This document shows, piece after piece, positions 11,877 through 22,904 of a stretch of DNA of 64,000 bases (the stretch's first letter is position 1; each line of letters starts with the position of its first letter). Position numbers and translations under genes: made by a program. The notes below the pieces were generated by a model. It made no database searches. It saw nothing but the letters and a program-made list of their open reading frames with translations, and was not told where the DNA came from. Source of the stretch: Tillus elongatus (Eukaryota > Arthropoda > Insecta > Coleoptera > Cleridae); assembly GCA_964006375.1 (NCBI GenBank), contig OZ023268.1:80147335-80211334 (forward strand), given 5' to 3'.

Positions 11877-12647
11877 ATGGCCGAAGATTCTTCAAGCAGC
11901 AATATCATGGCAAGGGTTGCAATAAAATTACCTCCTATATGGAGACGTAACGTGAAAATCTGGCAAATGCAGGTTGACGCCCAGTTTGATATATCGCAGA
12001 TCAGTTCTGAAAAGACAAAATTCAGTCATGTACTCGCTATACTCGATCCTGATGTCGCAGAGTCAATTTCAGATTTTTTAACCCAACCATTATCATCAAC
12101 CCCCTATTCAGATCTAATGAAACGTCTTTTATTAGAATTTGAAGAGTCCGATAGTCGCAAACTAAATAAACTTTTAACAGAATTAGAATTAGGCGACAGA
12201 AAACCATCGCAACTTTTACGCGAAATGAAGTTTTTAGCCGGTAGTCAGATTGGAGAAAATTTCCTTAAAATTTTATTTCTACAACGTTTACCAGTCAACG
12301 TTCGTTCAATTTTGGCTTTGAGCAACGATTCTCTAGAAAATTTGTCGGTTACAGCAGACAAAATCGTGGAATTTTCCAGAGATAAATACAACGTGGCTGA
12401 AATTCAGTCACGCGAGCCCGACAAGCTAGCCAAATTAGAAGCGCAATTAGAGAAGCTAACAGCATCAGTCAACGAATTGCGAACGCGTTCCCGATCTACC
12501 TCCCGAGAAAGACCCAAGCTTTCTCGAAACTCCATAACCGCAAATTCCTCAACCTCCACGTGTTGGTATCATGAACGATTTGGCAACAAGGCCAAACGTT
12601 GCATCCAACCTTGCAATTTCAAAGCAAAACATGTGTCGGAAAACTAA
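11877..12647 (+). CDS. gag: Gypsy Gag protein (256 aa)
   Basis: This is the structural protein of the Gypsy element. The start codon lies 150 bases after the 5' LTR and the frame is uninterrupted. The central part is helix-rich without an obvious motif. Residues about 205-225 are Arg/Ser-rich. Near the C-terminus is the Cys/His cluster [18 protein letters not shown] (about 228-246), typical of Gag in arthropod Gypsy elements. The frame overlaps Pol by 49 bases, and Pol is in the -1 frame relative to Gag. No canonical slippery heptamer is obvious; ggaaaac just before the stop is the nearest match. Confidence 0.88.
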   Translation: MAEDSSSSNIMARVAIKLPPIWRRNVKIWQMQVDAQFDISQISSEKTKFSHVLAILDPDVAESISDFLTQPLSSTPYSDLMKRLLLEFEESDSRKLNKLLTELELGDRKPSQLLREMKFLAGSQIGENFLKILFLQRLPVNVRSILALSNDSLENLSVTADKIVEFSRDKYNVAEIQSREPDKLAKLEAQLEKLTASVNELRTRSRSTSRERPKLSRNSITANSSTSTCWYHERFGNKAKRCIQPCNFKAKHVSEN

Positions 12648-15600
12648 TAAGGCACTCCCTCCACGCGGCAGGAGACGAGAGCCACCTAACACGCCGCCTT
12701 TTTATTTTTGATAGACGCTCCAATATGAAATTTCTAATCGACTCTGGAGCGGATATTTCAGTTATTCCACCCACTCACGACCAACGGAAATTTCAATCGA
12801 AACGTACCTTGTATGCTGCAAACGGGACCCCTATTCATACCTATGGCGAACAACTATTAGATTTGGATCTAGGTTTACGCCGTAGGTTCTGCTGGCCCTT
12901 CACACTTGCCGATATCAAGCAACCAATTATAGGCGCTGATTTTCTAGCAGAGTTTGCTTTACTTGTAGATATGAAACATAGACGTTTAATCGATACAAAG
13001 ACAAACCTCTCTAAGACCGGTGCTAACCCACCACCAGGATTTAATTCTAAAATTCATCTCGTAGACCCGACACACCAGTACTTCAAATTGCTACAACAAT
13101 TTCCTGACCTGTTTAAGGAAACTTCTTCTAGCAACCTTCCAGAGGTTGAGTTCTTCCATACTATAAGTACGGAAGGACCACCTGTCACTGCAAAAGCTAG
13201 AAGATTGCCCCCGGAAAAGCTAGCTCAAGCAAAGCTAGAATTCCAGCACATGATGGACTTGGGAATTTGTAGACCCTCCAAAAGTCCATGGTCAAGCCCC
13301 CTCCACATGGTGCAAAAAAAGGATGGCTCATGGAGACCATGTGGGGATTACCGAGCACTAAACGCTAAAACAATCCCAGACAAATATCCCATTCCAAATT
13401 TGCAGGATTTTAATGCCCAGTTAGAAGGCAAACGTATTTTTTCGAAATTAGATATCATTCGCGCTTTCCATCACATCCCAGTAGCACCTCAAGATATTCC
13501 CAAAACAGCAGTCATAACTCCATTTGGGTTATTCGAATTTGTTAAAACCCCATTTGGCCTTCGTAATTCAGCACAAACATTTCAAAGATATTTACATTCA
13601 ATTTTAAGACATCTTGACTTTGCCTACTCCTATCTTGACGATATTCTCGTTGCATCAGCCTCTGAAAAAGAACATCAAGAGCATCTAGCAAAACTTTTTC
13701 AGACACTTCAAGACAACGGCATCCGTATCAATTCATCTAAATGTGAATTCGGAGTGGCCGAAATTTCATTTTTAGGTTTTCGTGTAAATAAATCTGGATT
13801 ATTTCCACTTCCTGAACGCATCAAAGCTATTACCGACCTACCTCTTCCCGATACCATTGAAAAACTCAGAAGATTTCTAGGTCTCATAAATTTCTACCGT
13901 CGTTCTCTTCCACGTGCTGCGGAAATTCAGCAACCACTATTCGACCTCTGCCAGAATCCCAAAAAACGCGACAAACGTAAAATCGAGTGGACTCCTCAGA
14001 CTCGAGAAGCATTCGAACGTTTGAAAGAGGCACTAAAAAACGCTACACTAATAGCTCATCCGTCTTCTTCGCTACCACTGATTCTCCATGTCGATGCTTC
14101 TGATTATGCCGTAGGCGCTTCCCTCCAACAATTACGTGATCAAACACTAGAACCCCTAGGTTTCTACTCTAAAAAGCTTACTTCAGCCCAAAAATCTTAC
14201 AGCACCTACGATCGCGAACTTCTAGCTGCTTATCAGGCAGTTAAATACTTTAGATATACCCTAGAAGGTCGCCATTTCACCATTTATACGGACCACAAAC
14301 CTTTGACATACGCTTTTGAACAACGCGTCGATAAAGCATCTCCAAGGCAACTACGACATTTAGACTTCCTAGGTCAATTTACCACAGACATTCGCTACAT
14401 ACCAGGTCCTACAAACATTCCCGCAGACTATTGTTCTCGCATTGAAACAATTTCACTTTCTTCCACTGTGTCACTCCAAGAAATTGCGCAAGCTCAGTCA
14501 TCTTGTGAGGAACTCAAACACCTTCTGCAGTCTAAATCTTCCTCATACAAATTTCAAAACATGCCTCTTGACAACGGAATGAATCTTATTTGCGATTCTT
14601 CTTCAAAGAAACTTCGCCCATTCATTCCGCTCAAATTTCGCCGAAAGATTTTCGATTCTATCCACAATTTATCTCACCCAGGCATATCAGCTTCAGTCGA
14701 TCTGGTCCAGGATAGATTTTGTTGGCCCAAATTGAAACGCGATGTATCTCTTTGGTCTAAAACTTGCATTCCCTGCCAGAAAGTCAAGATATGGAGACAC
14801 ACTTCCAGTGCCATTGGACAATACACCCCAGCCATGAGAAGATTCTCGCATATAAATGTTGACATTGTGGGACCATTACCACTATCACAAGGTCAACGCT
14901 ATCTGTTAACAATAATAGACAGATTTTCTCGATGGCCCGAAGCAATTCCATTGTCAGATATTACAGCAGAAACAGTAGCGAACACTATTTTATCATGCTG
15001 GATTTCTCGTTTCGGTGTTCCGCAATACATCACCACAGACAGAGGTAAACAATTCGATTGCCACCTTTTCACACACCTCACTAAAACACTAGGTGCAGAC
15101 CACATCAAGACCACAGCTTACCACCCAGCAGCAAATGGTGTAATCGAGAGATGGCATAGGGTTCTGAAACAGGCCTTGAAAGCTCATATGGACGAAAACT
15201 TGGTCGCTAAATTGCCAATTGTGTTACTAGGACTCAGATCGTACATAATTCCAGAATATCGCTCAACACCCGCTGAAATAGTCTATGGAGAATCAATCAA
15301 ACTTCCCACCGACTTTTTCAACAGCACACAAGCTCATGATGTTCCACCACTTATATCTCAGCTGAAAGAAGACATAAGGAAACTTCGACCAGTACCTTTT
15401 AAACACCATACTGCAAAAAAGGTATTTGTCCATCCTAAGCTTATGGAAGCTCCTTTTGTTTTTGTTCGCATTGATATTCCGCGAAAAACTCTCGAACCAG
15501 TTTATGACGGCCCCTTTGAAGTGTTATCCCGAACTGACAAAGTCTTCAAAATCAAGAAATCACACGGAGAAGAGACAATTTCTGTTGACCGTCTTAAACC

Positions 15601-15820
15601 CGCATTCATTCTTTGTGATAACGAACAGACAACTTTCCACCCTCAGAGACATCCTAGTGAAACTGAAAGTGACAGTGAAAGTCCAACACCTAGTGAAACT
15701 GAAAGTGACAGTGAAAGTCCAACACCCAGTGAAACTGAAAGTGACAGTGAAGTTCCCGTTCCCGTTCAAACTACACGCCATGGACGTAGAGTTCGATTTC
15801 CACGAAGATACTTGAACTAA
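12599..15820 (+). CDS. pol: Gypsy Pol polyprotein (protease-RT-RNase H-integrase)
   Basis: The uninterrupted 1073-codon frame shows the Ty3/Gypsy order. It has an aspartic protease ([10 protein letters not shown], about residue 44), reverse transcriptase with YLDDILVAS (about 345), RNase H ([17 protein letters not shown], about 497), an HHCC zinc-binding region (about 690-725), and an integrase core with Asp in NVDIVGP (about 754), Asp in TTDRGKQFD (about 815) and Glu in NGVIERW (about 850). The C-terminus carries a 36-bp tandem repeat (15651-15760) encoding almost three copies of [12 protein letters not shown]. The first Met may not be used; expression by -1 frameshift from Gag is likely. 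All catalytic motifs are intact, so the copy may be competent. Confidence 0.95.
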   Translation: MHPTLQFQSKTCVGKLIRHSLHAAGDESHLTRRLFIFDRRSNMKFLIDSGADISVIPPTHDQRKFQSKRTLYAANGTPIHTYGEQLLDLDLGLRRRFCWPFTLADIKQPIIGADFLAEFALLVDMKHRRLIDTKTNLSKTGANPPPGFNSKIHLVDPTHQYFKLLQQFPDLFKETSSSNLPEVEFFHTISTEGPPVTAKARRLPPEKLAQAKLEFQHMMDLGICRPSKSPWSSPLHMVQKKDGSWRPCGDYRALNAKTIPDKYPIPNLQDFNAQLEGKRIFSKLDIIRAFHHIPVAPQDIPKTAVITPFGLFEFVKTPFGLRNSAQTFQRYLHSILRHLDFAYSYLDDILVASASEKEHQEHLAKLFQTLQDNGIRINSSKCEFGVAEISFLGFRVNKSGLFPLPERIKAITDLPLPDTIEKLRRFLGLINFYRRSLPRAAEIQQPLFDLCQNPKKRDKRKIEWTPQTREAFERLKEALKNATLIAHPSSSLPLILHVDASDYAVGASLQQLRDQTLEPLGFYSKKLTSAQKSYSTYDRELLAAYQAVKYFRYTLEGRHFTIYTDHKPLTYAFEQRVDKASPRQLRHLDFLGQFTTDIRYIPGPTNIPADYCSRIETISLSSTVSLQEIAQAQSSCEELKHLLQSKSSSYKFQNMPLDNGMNLICDSSSKKLRPFIPLKFRRKIFDSIHNLSHPGISASVDLVQDRFCWPKLKRDVSLWSKTCIPCQKVKIWRHTSSAIGQYTPAMRRFSHINVDIVGPLPLSQGQRYLLTIIDRFSRWPEAIPLSDITAETVANTILSCWISRFGVPQYITTDRGKQFDCHLFTHLTKTLGADHIKTTAYHPAANGVIERWHRVLKQALKAHMDENLVAKLPIVLLGLRSYIIPEYRSTPAEIVYGESIKLPTDFFNSTQAHDVPPLISQLKEDIRKLRPVPFKHHTAKKVFVHPKLMEAPFVFVRIDIPRKTLEPVYDGPFEVLSRTDKVFKIKKSHGEETISVDRLKPAFILCDNEQTTFHPQRHPSETESDSESPTPSETESDSESPTPSETESDSEVPVPVQTTRHGRRVRFPRRYLN
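15651..15760 (+). repeat. 36-bp tandem repeat in the Pol C-terminus
   Basis: About three copies of a 36-bp unit starting agtgaaactgaaagtgacag encode an acidic Ser/Glu-rich tail. The period is a multiple of three, so copy-number change keeps the frame. Confidence 0.9.
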
Positions 15821-15845
15821 TAGCGTTGCCACTGAGAGGGGAGTA

Positions 15846-16165
15846 TGTGGCGGTGGTTCCGACCGCAGTGTTTTAGTCAACACTACCCTATGTTTCTCTT
15901 GACAGCTAAAACGTTGCGTTACGTTATTCGACAGCAAGCTGTCAAGAACTACTATATAAGAGACACCAGGGATCTCTCTCGCTCTCTCCTCGCTACTAAC
16001 CGACACAGTGAAGATACGTCTCTCCACGCTCGGTCAGTTATCTGTTATGTGCTGTCTGTGATTGTTTTATAGTTAAATGTATAGTTTATTCAGTTAGTGA
16101 AATAATAAAGTATATTAAATGTTTACGTATGGATTTAATATCAACAAGTGCAATTAACATCCATA
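15846..16165 (+). repeat. 3' LTR of the Gypsy element
   Basis: Same length and, by eye, same sequence as the 5' LTR at 11407. It is followed by the target duplication ATATG (16166-16170). Confidence 0.93.
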
Positions 16166-16170
16166 ATATG

Positions 16171-16434
16171 CAACAATACTAATAAACTTATTTTGTTCTT
16201 TCTTAATAATATTTATGTGCACTACATAAAAGGGGCATAATCATTTTTACTGCTCACAGATGCTCAATGCAATACTTCGAATGGTATCATACTAAATTGT
16301 AAAGAAATTCTGGTGGTAAAACCAAAACATCTTCAGTGCCGCACCAGTAACAGTTTTAAACGCCTGACAAATGACAGCTTAGATCTAAACATAACTATTA
16401 GGTTAGGTTATGTTGTAAGTGGACCATTTCAGTC
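16171..16434. other. Left flank of the BEL insertion, end of a non-LTR 3' tail
   Basis: No gene. The last part (ggttaggttatgttgtaagt, then ggaccatttcagtc) matches the 3' tail of the non-LTR/family X elements at 42290-42325 and 48050-48085. It continues directly at 22900, so it is the same element split by the BEL insertion. Confidence 0.6.
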
Positions 16435-16858
16435 TGTAAACTACCACGTGTATTTATTTTATAATGAATAACAAAAAAAAACAGAACAAATAGGGCACTG
16501 ACAATAAGCAAAGTTACCTACCTTTATTCTCCAATAATGCAGGAACATAAGCTTCGTTTTTCTGTATTCACACACAACACCTCTAGGGACCTCGTGTCTC
16601 CCAAAGGACTTACAAACCAAATGGATATTTAGAGACCTCGTGTCTCTTCAAGGGGTTGAAAGCAATTCGCTTTCTCGAGACCTCTTGCCTCTTCAAGGAC
16701 TCAAAAACAAGTGGCAGAGGGATGCAAGCTTCTCTCCCTTCTCTCATTCTTCTTCCCCCTCTCTGGTCTTCTGGCGGAAACCATTAGTAACACTTACTCT
16801 ATGTCAGTGTAGCGCGCGACATTTCAATTTAAAAGTGACAGAACAACGAGCATGAACA
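16435..16858 (-). repeat. 3' LTR of the BEL element
   Basis: It matches 22478-22899 almost base for base. As the element runs on the minus strand, this left copy is the 3' LTR. The 71-codon open frame inside it is present in both LTRs and is not a gene. Confidence 0.92.
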
Positions 16859-17009
16859 TTCCGCCCACCAAAATAAGGATTTATTTTCACAATTATATTG
16901 TTTCTCAAATAAACAAACAAAACAAAAATTTACAATAAGCACAAAAAACAAAAAACTGAAGCTATTGGATTTATAATTAACTGTACAAAAAAATATCAAG
17001 GCAGACGAA

Positions 17010-20000
17010 TTACTGCGATGGCAACAGACATAACTTCGTCAGAGGCCTATCAAAAGTGCCACTACTAGTGCGAACTTGAGCTACCCGAGCTATACCATCA
17101 CGGCCTGGGTATAGTTGCATAATGCGTCCGAGCTTCCAAACAAGAGGTGACGAAGTCTCATCTTTAATCACAACTAAAGCTCCGATCGGGGGGGACGTTT
17201 GCACAGTATCCCACTTACCACGCTGCTGCAGTGTATGCAGGTATTCGTTCTTCCAGCGGCGCCAAAAGTCCTGGTGGATCCTTTGCACCAGCTGCCAGCG
17301 TGACAAGCGATTCATACCTAACAAAGTCAAATCAGCATCAGGAGGAGCACCTAACGGTTCCATTGTAAGAAAATGTCCTGGGGATAGGGCTAACAGATCA
17401 TTTGGATCAGTACTCGCACTACACAATGGTCGAGAATTCAAAACTGATTCCACTTGAGCAAGCAACGTGGACATTTCCTCAAAGGTCAGAATCTGCAAAC
17501 CGATCACCCTTCGCAAATGAGTCTTGACTGAGCGCACTCCTGCCTCCCACAGACCTCCAAAATGCGGAGCTGATGGGGGGTTGAAATGCCACTTAATGGT
17601 ACAAGCATCTGCTGCCCCCTTTGCATAGTTTAAGAGCTGCTTATTTGAGCCGACGAAGTTGGTACCTCTATCGCTATACAAATTGTCACATCTTCCTCTG
17701 CGAGCCACAAACCTCCGAAGAGCTGCCAAGAAGGCTTCAGCTGAAAGATCAGACACTACTTCCAAATGGAGGGCCTTCGTTGCCATGCACACAAACAAAC
17801 AAATATATGCTTTCACCTTTCGGACACCTCGATATCTGCCCTGTGTCACAAAAACTGGACCTGCAAAATCAACTCCGCTGTGTGAAAACGGCTTCAACTG
17901 AGAAACCCTGGCAACTGGCAAATCAGACATCATCGGTGCCATGGGAGTAGGATTCACTCGAAAGCAACGATAGCACCTTGACAAAACATGATGAATAGCT
18001 CTCCGAGGGGACAAAATCCAAAACTGTTGCGAAAGCAAATGAAGCAATGTGCGAGGACCAGGATGAAGATTGACATGGTGTGTGTGTGCAATGATTAACT
18101 CGGTGAGACGATGTGAGCGGGGCAACAATATAGGGTGTTTCACTTCAACTGGAACATCAGCTTGACGAAGGCGACCGCCCACCCTGAGGATACCCTCTGT
18201 ATCCAGAAAGGGGGCTAACTTATTTATTGCCCTCGCACACCTCTCACCTTTAACCAAGGATGCTATTTCCCTTTGAAATACTTCACCTTGAGCACATTTG
18301 ATAAGCATATGAAGCGCCTCCTGTAATTCGGTGGCTGTCAGAGATGCAGTAGTTCGGTCAGATGGAGACACCCTACAATTTCGCACAAACCGCTGACAAT
18401 ATACAACAACACCCTGAATTTTCCGTAGATGCGAAAAGCGATTCAAAAGTTTACTGAGCCACTCCTCATTTGCCAAAGTAACTAGTACGGGGAGAGTTCG
18501 TTGCTCCGCCAGGCACTCTTCTGGCGGCTCAAAACGCAACGACTTGGGCCAATTTTCTCTTGCCAATTTTAGCCAGGCGGGTCCCGCCCACCATAGTGGA
18601 TGCTCACAAAACCCAGAAGGTAACATGCCTCTCGATGCACAATCAGCTGGGTTTTCTTGTCCACTTACGTGATGCCATGACTCTGGAGGAATCTTCTCTT
18701 GTATGCTTGCTACTCGATTCCCAATAAAGGTCTTCCACCTATTGGAAGATGATTTTATCCAGGCAAGTGCCACCATAGAGTCTGACCAAGCATACATAGA
18801 GTTAAACTCAAAACGACCTTCATACACCCGACACACAAATTCCAGAAGCTTTGCCAACAATAAACACCCACACAATTCGAGACGTGGAATCGATATTCTT
18901 TTTAAAGGTGATACCTTGGACTTGGCACACAGAAAATTGATCCAAACTTGACCCTCCTCTGATACTTGTCTTAAGTAAACAACTGCAGCATACCCTCGCT
19001 CCGATGCATCACAGAACCCATGGAGTTCTGTACTGATGATATTATCGTGTTTTACGCCTCTGGGAATTGATAAACCTGCTAGCGCACTGAGTTGTGATTT
19101 ATACTGAGACCACTGACCAACAATATCCTTTGAGGGCTTATCATCCCATCCCACTTTTTGCTCCCACAAGCACTGCATAAGATATTTTGCCAACAGGGTA
19201 ACAGGAGACAAAAAACCCAGGGGGTCATAAATTCTTGCCAATTCCGAAAGAAGATTTCGTTTTGTGCACGGACGATCAATAGGTTCAACATTAAAAGAGA
19301 ATGTATCACCTATGGGACACCACTGCAATCCTAAAATTTTCAACACTGATGGATCATTTAAATCTAACGATCGAGGTTGCTGACTATCAGCTGATACTGT
19401 GGACAACAGTTTCGAATTATTGCTGGCCCACTTCTTCAATTCAAAACCCCCCTTAGCAAACAACCCAATCAATTGCCGTTGCAACTCAAAAGCCTCTGAC
19501 AATGAGTCGACTCCACTGACTACATCATCCACATAGAGATCGGACCGAACTAGCTTTGCTGCCAATGGAAAAGATGATTCCTCATCATCACAAAGCTGCA
19601 TCATTGTTCGGATTGCCATGTGTGGGCTTGAGGAGACCCCATATGTGACAGTATTAAGGCGATATTTCTGTACAGGTTCCCCCTTTGAGAACCTCCAGAG
19701 AATTCTTTGATAATCCCTATGATTATCTACAACCAAAATTTGTCGATACATTTGCCGAATGTCAGCAGTAAATGCAATTTTGTTTGAGCGAAATTTCAAC
19801 AACACAGTGGCAATATCTGTCTGCAACTTCGCTCCCACTAACAACGTATCGTTCAGAGATACACCATTCGTACTTTTGGAACTAGCATCAAATACCACCC
19901 GCAGTTTGGTCGAAAGGCTGTGAGGACGCAACACACAATGATGGGGAATATAGTATGCATCAGATGGTTCCACAGCTACATCTGATACCAGAGACATATG

Positions 20001-22226
20001 GCCAGACTCATAATAATCCCTGATAAACTCCGAATAGGACTTGTGCAACGCTGGATCCCTACTAAGACGTGCTTCCAGGGAGTAAAACCGCCTCAATGCA
20101 ACACTGAAAGATTCTCCCAAACACGGAGTACCCTCACGAAAGGGCATATTTAAAATATATCTCCCAGCACTATTTCGGTGCTGAGTCTTCTTGAAGATTT
20201 CCTCACATTTTTTATCTTCCGGAGACATAACTAAACCTTGTGGTACCTGTCCCAAGCTCCAAAACTGTTTCAAGGTATGATCCAAGTCGACCAACGTGCA
20301 TAAACTATTCACAACAGAATGAGACCTTGACTGTTCTACACTGCCCATAAGCACCCAACCAAAAACAGTATTGATGGCCACTGGTGCACCTCGAGGCCCT
20401 CTCTTTATTCCAGGTCTAACCACATGAGCATAAACGTCAGTACCCAACAAAATTTCAATGTCCCCTGGTATACCAAACTCTGAATCTGCCAACTCTAAGT
20501 TCTGAATATGTTGCCAGTGGCACTGCTCAATTTTAGCAGAAGGGATCTTGGAACAAATGTTCGGAATCACAATCATGTCCAACTCTAACTTTGTTGGCTC
20601 ATAAATGGACTCTACTCGACATTTGAGAGTGCCTTGGCTAGCAAGCGAGCTCATTTGGTTCAAGCCTTGAACCATCACTGAACGAGATGAGGTGTTGAGC
20701 CCCAATTTTTCAACACACTGCTGCGAAATGAAATTAGCCTCACTCGCACAATCCAGGAGAGCTCGACATCTCCTAACCTTTCCATTTTTATCTCGTACTA
20801 ATAGCATTATAGTTGCCAGTAACACGGACTGTTCCCTTTTTACCACACTTGCCAACACACGCAATTGCTCTGCACCTTGTGGCTCTTCCACAGGTGGCTT
20901 GTTTGAGTCACTCTCATCTCCCGATGCCGGTGCTTTTGGGAAGTGCAATAATGTATGATGGTGTTTATTACATACACGACAACTTGATGACTTGCACTCC
21001 CTGCTGGCATGCGAGTTTGATAAACAGTTAAAACAAAGATTATTCTTTTTTGCGAACGTATACCGTTTATGAGAGGATAAAGATAGAAATCCATCACACT
21101 TGAGCATGGGGTGCTCCTCCTTACAATAAGCACATACAAGCTTTGTGCTGGTAACAAAGGACGAAGCGGGCCTAGCAGTGGTTGCTGAAACATGCTGCCT
21201 TCTATTAGTCACATAATTGGAAGTTAAGGCAGTTGTCTCCATTGCTTTACACTGCTTTTCCAAGAATCCACATAAACTACTAAAACTGGGAATGTCCGAT
21301 TCGCAAAACTCAAGCTCAAATTTTTGCTTAAGACTCATATCCACCTTTTGCAGCAACATGTTGAATTTAGTGAAATCCCACATGTCATGTTCAAACTGCT
21401 TCAACGCTTCCAAATTTTCACTGAATACAGACAACAACGTTCGTAGGGAAGAAGCAGATTCACTATTTGCTTTGGGGGCCTGTACAATACCCTGCCAATA
21501 ATTGGTCAACAAAACCCGGGTATTGTGATACCTTGAGACCAGAGACTTGAATGCAATCCCATAATTGCTTCCCGTTAGCGGTAAATTCTTGATTAGGCCA
21601 GCTGCATCCTTCACTAACGAAGCACTCAAATATTGGAACTTTTCAATATCTGACAATGATTCGTTCTCATGAATCATTGTTTTAAACAGATCATAAAAGG
21701 TTGGCCAGTTTTTCCAATTTCCATCGAATTTTGGCATTTCGATTTTCGGTAACCTCAAATGTCTGTTTAAATTTGAAGTTGACATAATCGCGTTTGCGTT
21801 CGTTACTTCCTTTTCACTGAGAGATCGAGCGTTCGATGATTTGACAGAACACCGCGACTTACTCGATGCTCGACTCGATTTCGAACTACCGTGAAAAACG
21901 GATCGAGCTTGATTCTCAGCGGCTTTATTTGCATAACCTCTCAGTTCTCGATAGATAGTTTTTATAGAGTATTGCAGTTCATCGAATTTGTTCTGCATTT
22001 CATGCTCGCTCTCCAACTCTGATCGATCAACTACCGACACGATGTCCAAATGCAATGAATCAAATAGATTGACCAACTCATTCAACGCCTCAAAACGAAC
22101 CTCAAATCTATTCAACCTATCTAAATCCACTACTGCGTCTATTTTGACCTGTTGAGCCACGTGCAATATGGCTTCTACTCGTCTATAAACGCTTTCGCGC
22201 TTATTTTTTAGCTGAATCAACTCCAT
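17010..22226 (-). CDS. gag-pol: BEL/Pao Gag-Pol polyprotein (1738 aa)
   Basis: This single intact frame encodes the whole BEL polyprotein. Residues about 150-310 match the DUF1759 Gag region (LPKIEMPKFDGNWKNW). Cys/His knuckles lie at about 365-430 (CAYCKEEH; CFNCLSNSH; CRVCNKHHH). An A17-type protease has ALLDCASEANFIS at about 488. Reverse transcriptase carries DLYVDDVVSG (about 900), and the RNase H-like part has GFCDASERGYAAV and SDSMVALAWI. Integrase has an HHCC segment (about 1375-1420), then Asp in FAGPVFV (about 1452), Asp in YSDRGTNFVG (about 1522) and Glu in GGLWEAGV (about 1555). A DUF5641-like C-terminus has SRWQLVQRIHQDFWRRW. Length is normal for the family, and no stop or frameshift is present. 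Confidence 0.96.
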   Translation of the reverse strand: MELIQLKNKRESVYRRVEAILHVAQQVKIDAVVDLDRLNRFEVRFEALNELVNLFDSLHLDIVSVVDRSELESEHEMQNKFDELQYSIKTIYRELRGYANKAAENQARSVFHGSSKSSRASSKSRCSVKSSNARSLSEKEVTNANAIMSTSNLNRHLRLPKIEMPKFDGNWKNWPTFYDLFKTMIHENESLSDIEKFQYLSASLVKDAAGLIKNLPLTGSNYGIAFKSLVSRYHNTRVLLTNYWQGIVQAPKANSESASSLRTLLSVFSENLEALKQFEHDMWDFTKFNMLLQKVDMSLKQKFELEFCESDIPSFSSLCGFLEKQCKAMETTALTSNYVTNRRQHVSATTARPASSFVTSTKLVCAYCKEEHPMLKCDGFLSLSSHKRYTFAKKNNLCFNCLSNSHASRECKSSSCRVCNKHHHTLLHFPKAPASGDESDSNKPPVEEPQGAEQLRVLASVVKREQSVLLATIMLLVRDKNGKVRRCRALLDCASEANFISQQCVEKLGLNTSSRSVMVQGLNQMSSLASQGTLKCRVESIYEPTKLELDMIVIPNICSKIPSAKIEQCHWQHIQNLELADSEFGIPGDIEILLGTDVYAHVVRPGIKRGPRGAPVAINTVFGWVLMGSVEQSRSHSVVNSLCTLVDLDHTLKQFWSLGQVPQGLVMSPEDKKCEEIFKKTQHRNSAGRYILNMPFREGTPCLGESFSVALRRFYSLEARLSRDPALHKSYSEFIRDYYESGHMSLVSDVAVEPSDAYYIPHHCVLRPHSLSTKLRVVFDASSKSTNGVSLNDTLLVGAKLQTDIATVLLKFRSNKIAFTADIRQMYRQILVVDNHRDYQRILWRFSKGEPVQKYRLNTVTYGVSSSPHMAIRTMMQLCDDEESSFPLAAKLVRSDLYVDDVVSGVDSLSEAFELQRQLIGLFAKGGFELKKWASNNSKLLSTVSADSQQPRSLDLNDPSVLKILGLQWCPIGDTFSFNVEPIDRPCTKRNLLSELARIYDPLGFLSPVTLLAKYLMQCLWEQKVGWDDKPSKDIVGQWSQYKSQLSALAGLSIPRGVKHDNIISTELHGFCDASERGYAAVVYLRQVSEEGQVWINFLCAKSKVSPLKRISIPRLELCGCLLLAKLLEFVCRVYEGRFEFNSMYAWSDSMVALAWIKSSSNRWKTFIGNRVASIQEKIPPESWHHVSGQENPADCASRGMLPSGFCEHPLWWAGPAWLKLARENWPKSLRFEPPEECLAEQRTLPVLVTLANEEWLSKLLNRFSHLRKIQGVVVYCQRFVRNCRVSPSDRTTASLTATELQEALHMLIKCAQGEVFQREIASLVKGERCARAINKLAPFLDTEGILRVGGRLRQADVPVEVKHPILLPRSHRLTELIIAHTHHVNLHPGPRTLLHLLSQQFWILSPRRAIHHVLSRCYRCFRVNPTPMAPMMSDLPVARVSQLKPFSHSGVDFAGPVFVTQGRYRGVRKVKAYICLFVCMATKALHLEVVSDLSAEAFLAALRRFVARRGRCDNLYSDRGTNFVGSNKQLLNYAKGAADACTIKWHFNPPSAPHFGGLWEAGVRSVKTHLRRVIGLQILTFEEMSTLLAQVESVLNSRPLCSASTDPNDLLALSPGHFLTMEPLGAPPDADLTLLGMNRLSRWQLVQRIHQDFWRRWKNEYLHTLQQRGKWDTVQTSPPIGALVVIKDETSSPLVWKLGRIMQLYPGRDGIARVAQVRTSSGTFDRPLTKLCLLPSQ

Positions 22227-22477
22227 TGTTCAACGCAAAAAAATTCCTAAACGCGATTTAAACAATATGCAAACGTGATTTCAACAATATGCAATTCGAG
22301 TATGTACCTAGTTATATACAAGCAATAACGTCACCTTGAAATTAAATGACTCAACACGGCAATAAACAATTACAAATTTACTAGACTAAAGGAAACAAGT
22401 AAAATTACTTCAAAAAATGGACTGTATCAACTAATAACAAAACAAAACAACTATAAAAATCCGGTCGATGGGCCAAA
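22227..22477 (-). other. BEL 5' leader
   Basis: This stretch between the 5' LTR and the polyprotein start holds the primer-binding-site candidate and no frame of note. Confidence 0.7.
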
Positions 22478-22899
22478 TGTAAGTACCACGTGTATTTATT
22501 TTATAATGAATAACAAAAAAAACAGAACAAATAGGGCACTGACAATAAGCAAAGTTACCTACCTTTATTCTCCAATAATGCAGGAACATAAGCTTCGTTT
22601 TTCTGTATTCACACACAACACCTCTAGGGACCTCGTGTCTCCCAAAGGACTTACAAACCAAATGGATATTTAGAGACCTCGTGTCTCTTCAAGGGGTTGA
22701 AAGCAATTCGCTTTCTCGAGACCTCTTGCCTCTTCAAGGACTCAAAAACAAGTGGCAGAGGGATGCAAGCTTCTCTCCCTTCTCTCATTCTTCTTCCCCC
22801 TCTCTGGTCTTCTGGCGGAAACCATTAGTAACACTTACTCTATGTCAGTGTAGCGCGCGACATTTGAATTTAAAAGTGACAGAACAACGAGCATGAACA
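22478..22899 (-). repeat. 5' LTR of the BEL element
   Basis: The right copy is the 5' LTR of the minus-strand element. The primer-binding-site candidate lies immediately inside it at 22461-22477. Confidence 0.92.
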
Positions 22900-22904
22900 C
22901 AGTC

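Larger units (their letters stand above)
11407..16165 (+). mobile_element. Full-length Ty3/Gypsy LTR retrotransposon
   Basis: The 4759-bp element is bounded by two 320-bp LTRs (11407-11726 and 15846-16165). They begin TGTGGCGG and end CATCCATA and look identical by eye. The target duplication is ATATG (11402-11406 and 16166-16170). A primer-binding-site-like tggtgaccccgtg lies directly after the 5' LTR (11728 onward). A polypurine tract gagaggggag precedes the 3' LTR (15834-15843). Two overlapping frames encode Gag and Pol; there is no env. Identical LTRs imply a recent insertion. It lies in an iRhom intron, sense to the gene. Confidence 0.95.
16435..22899 (-). mobile_element. Full-length BEL/Pao LTR retrotransposon
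   Basis: The 6465-bp element lies on the minus strand, flanked by the target duplication CAGTC (16430-16434 and 22900-22904). LTRs at 16435-16858 (424 bp) and 22478-22899 (422 bp) start and end TG...CA and differ only by an indel/substitution near the end, one A in a run and one C/G change. The minus-strand sequence following the 5' LTR, ttTGGCCCATCGACCGG, is a good primer-binding-site candidate. A purine-rich ggtgggcggaa abuts the 3' LTR. One intact polyprotein fills the interior. The copy is recent and was inserted into the tail of an older non-LTR element. Confidence 0.95.
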
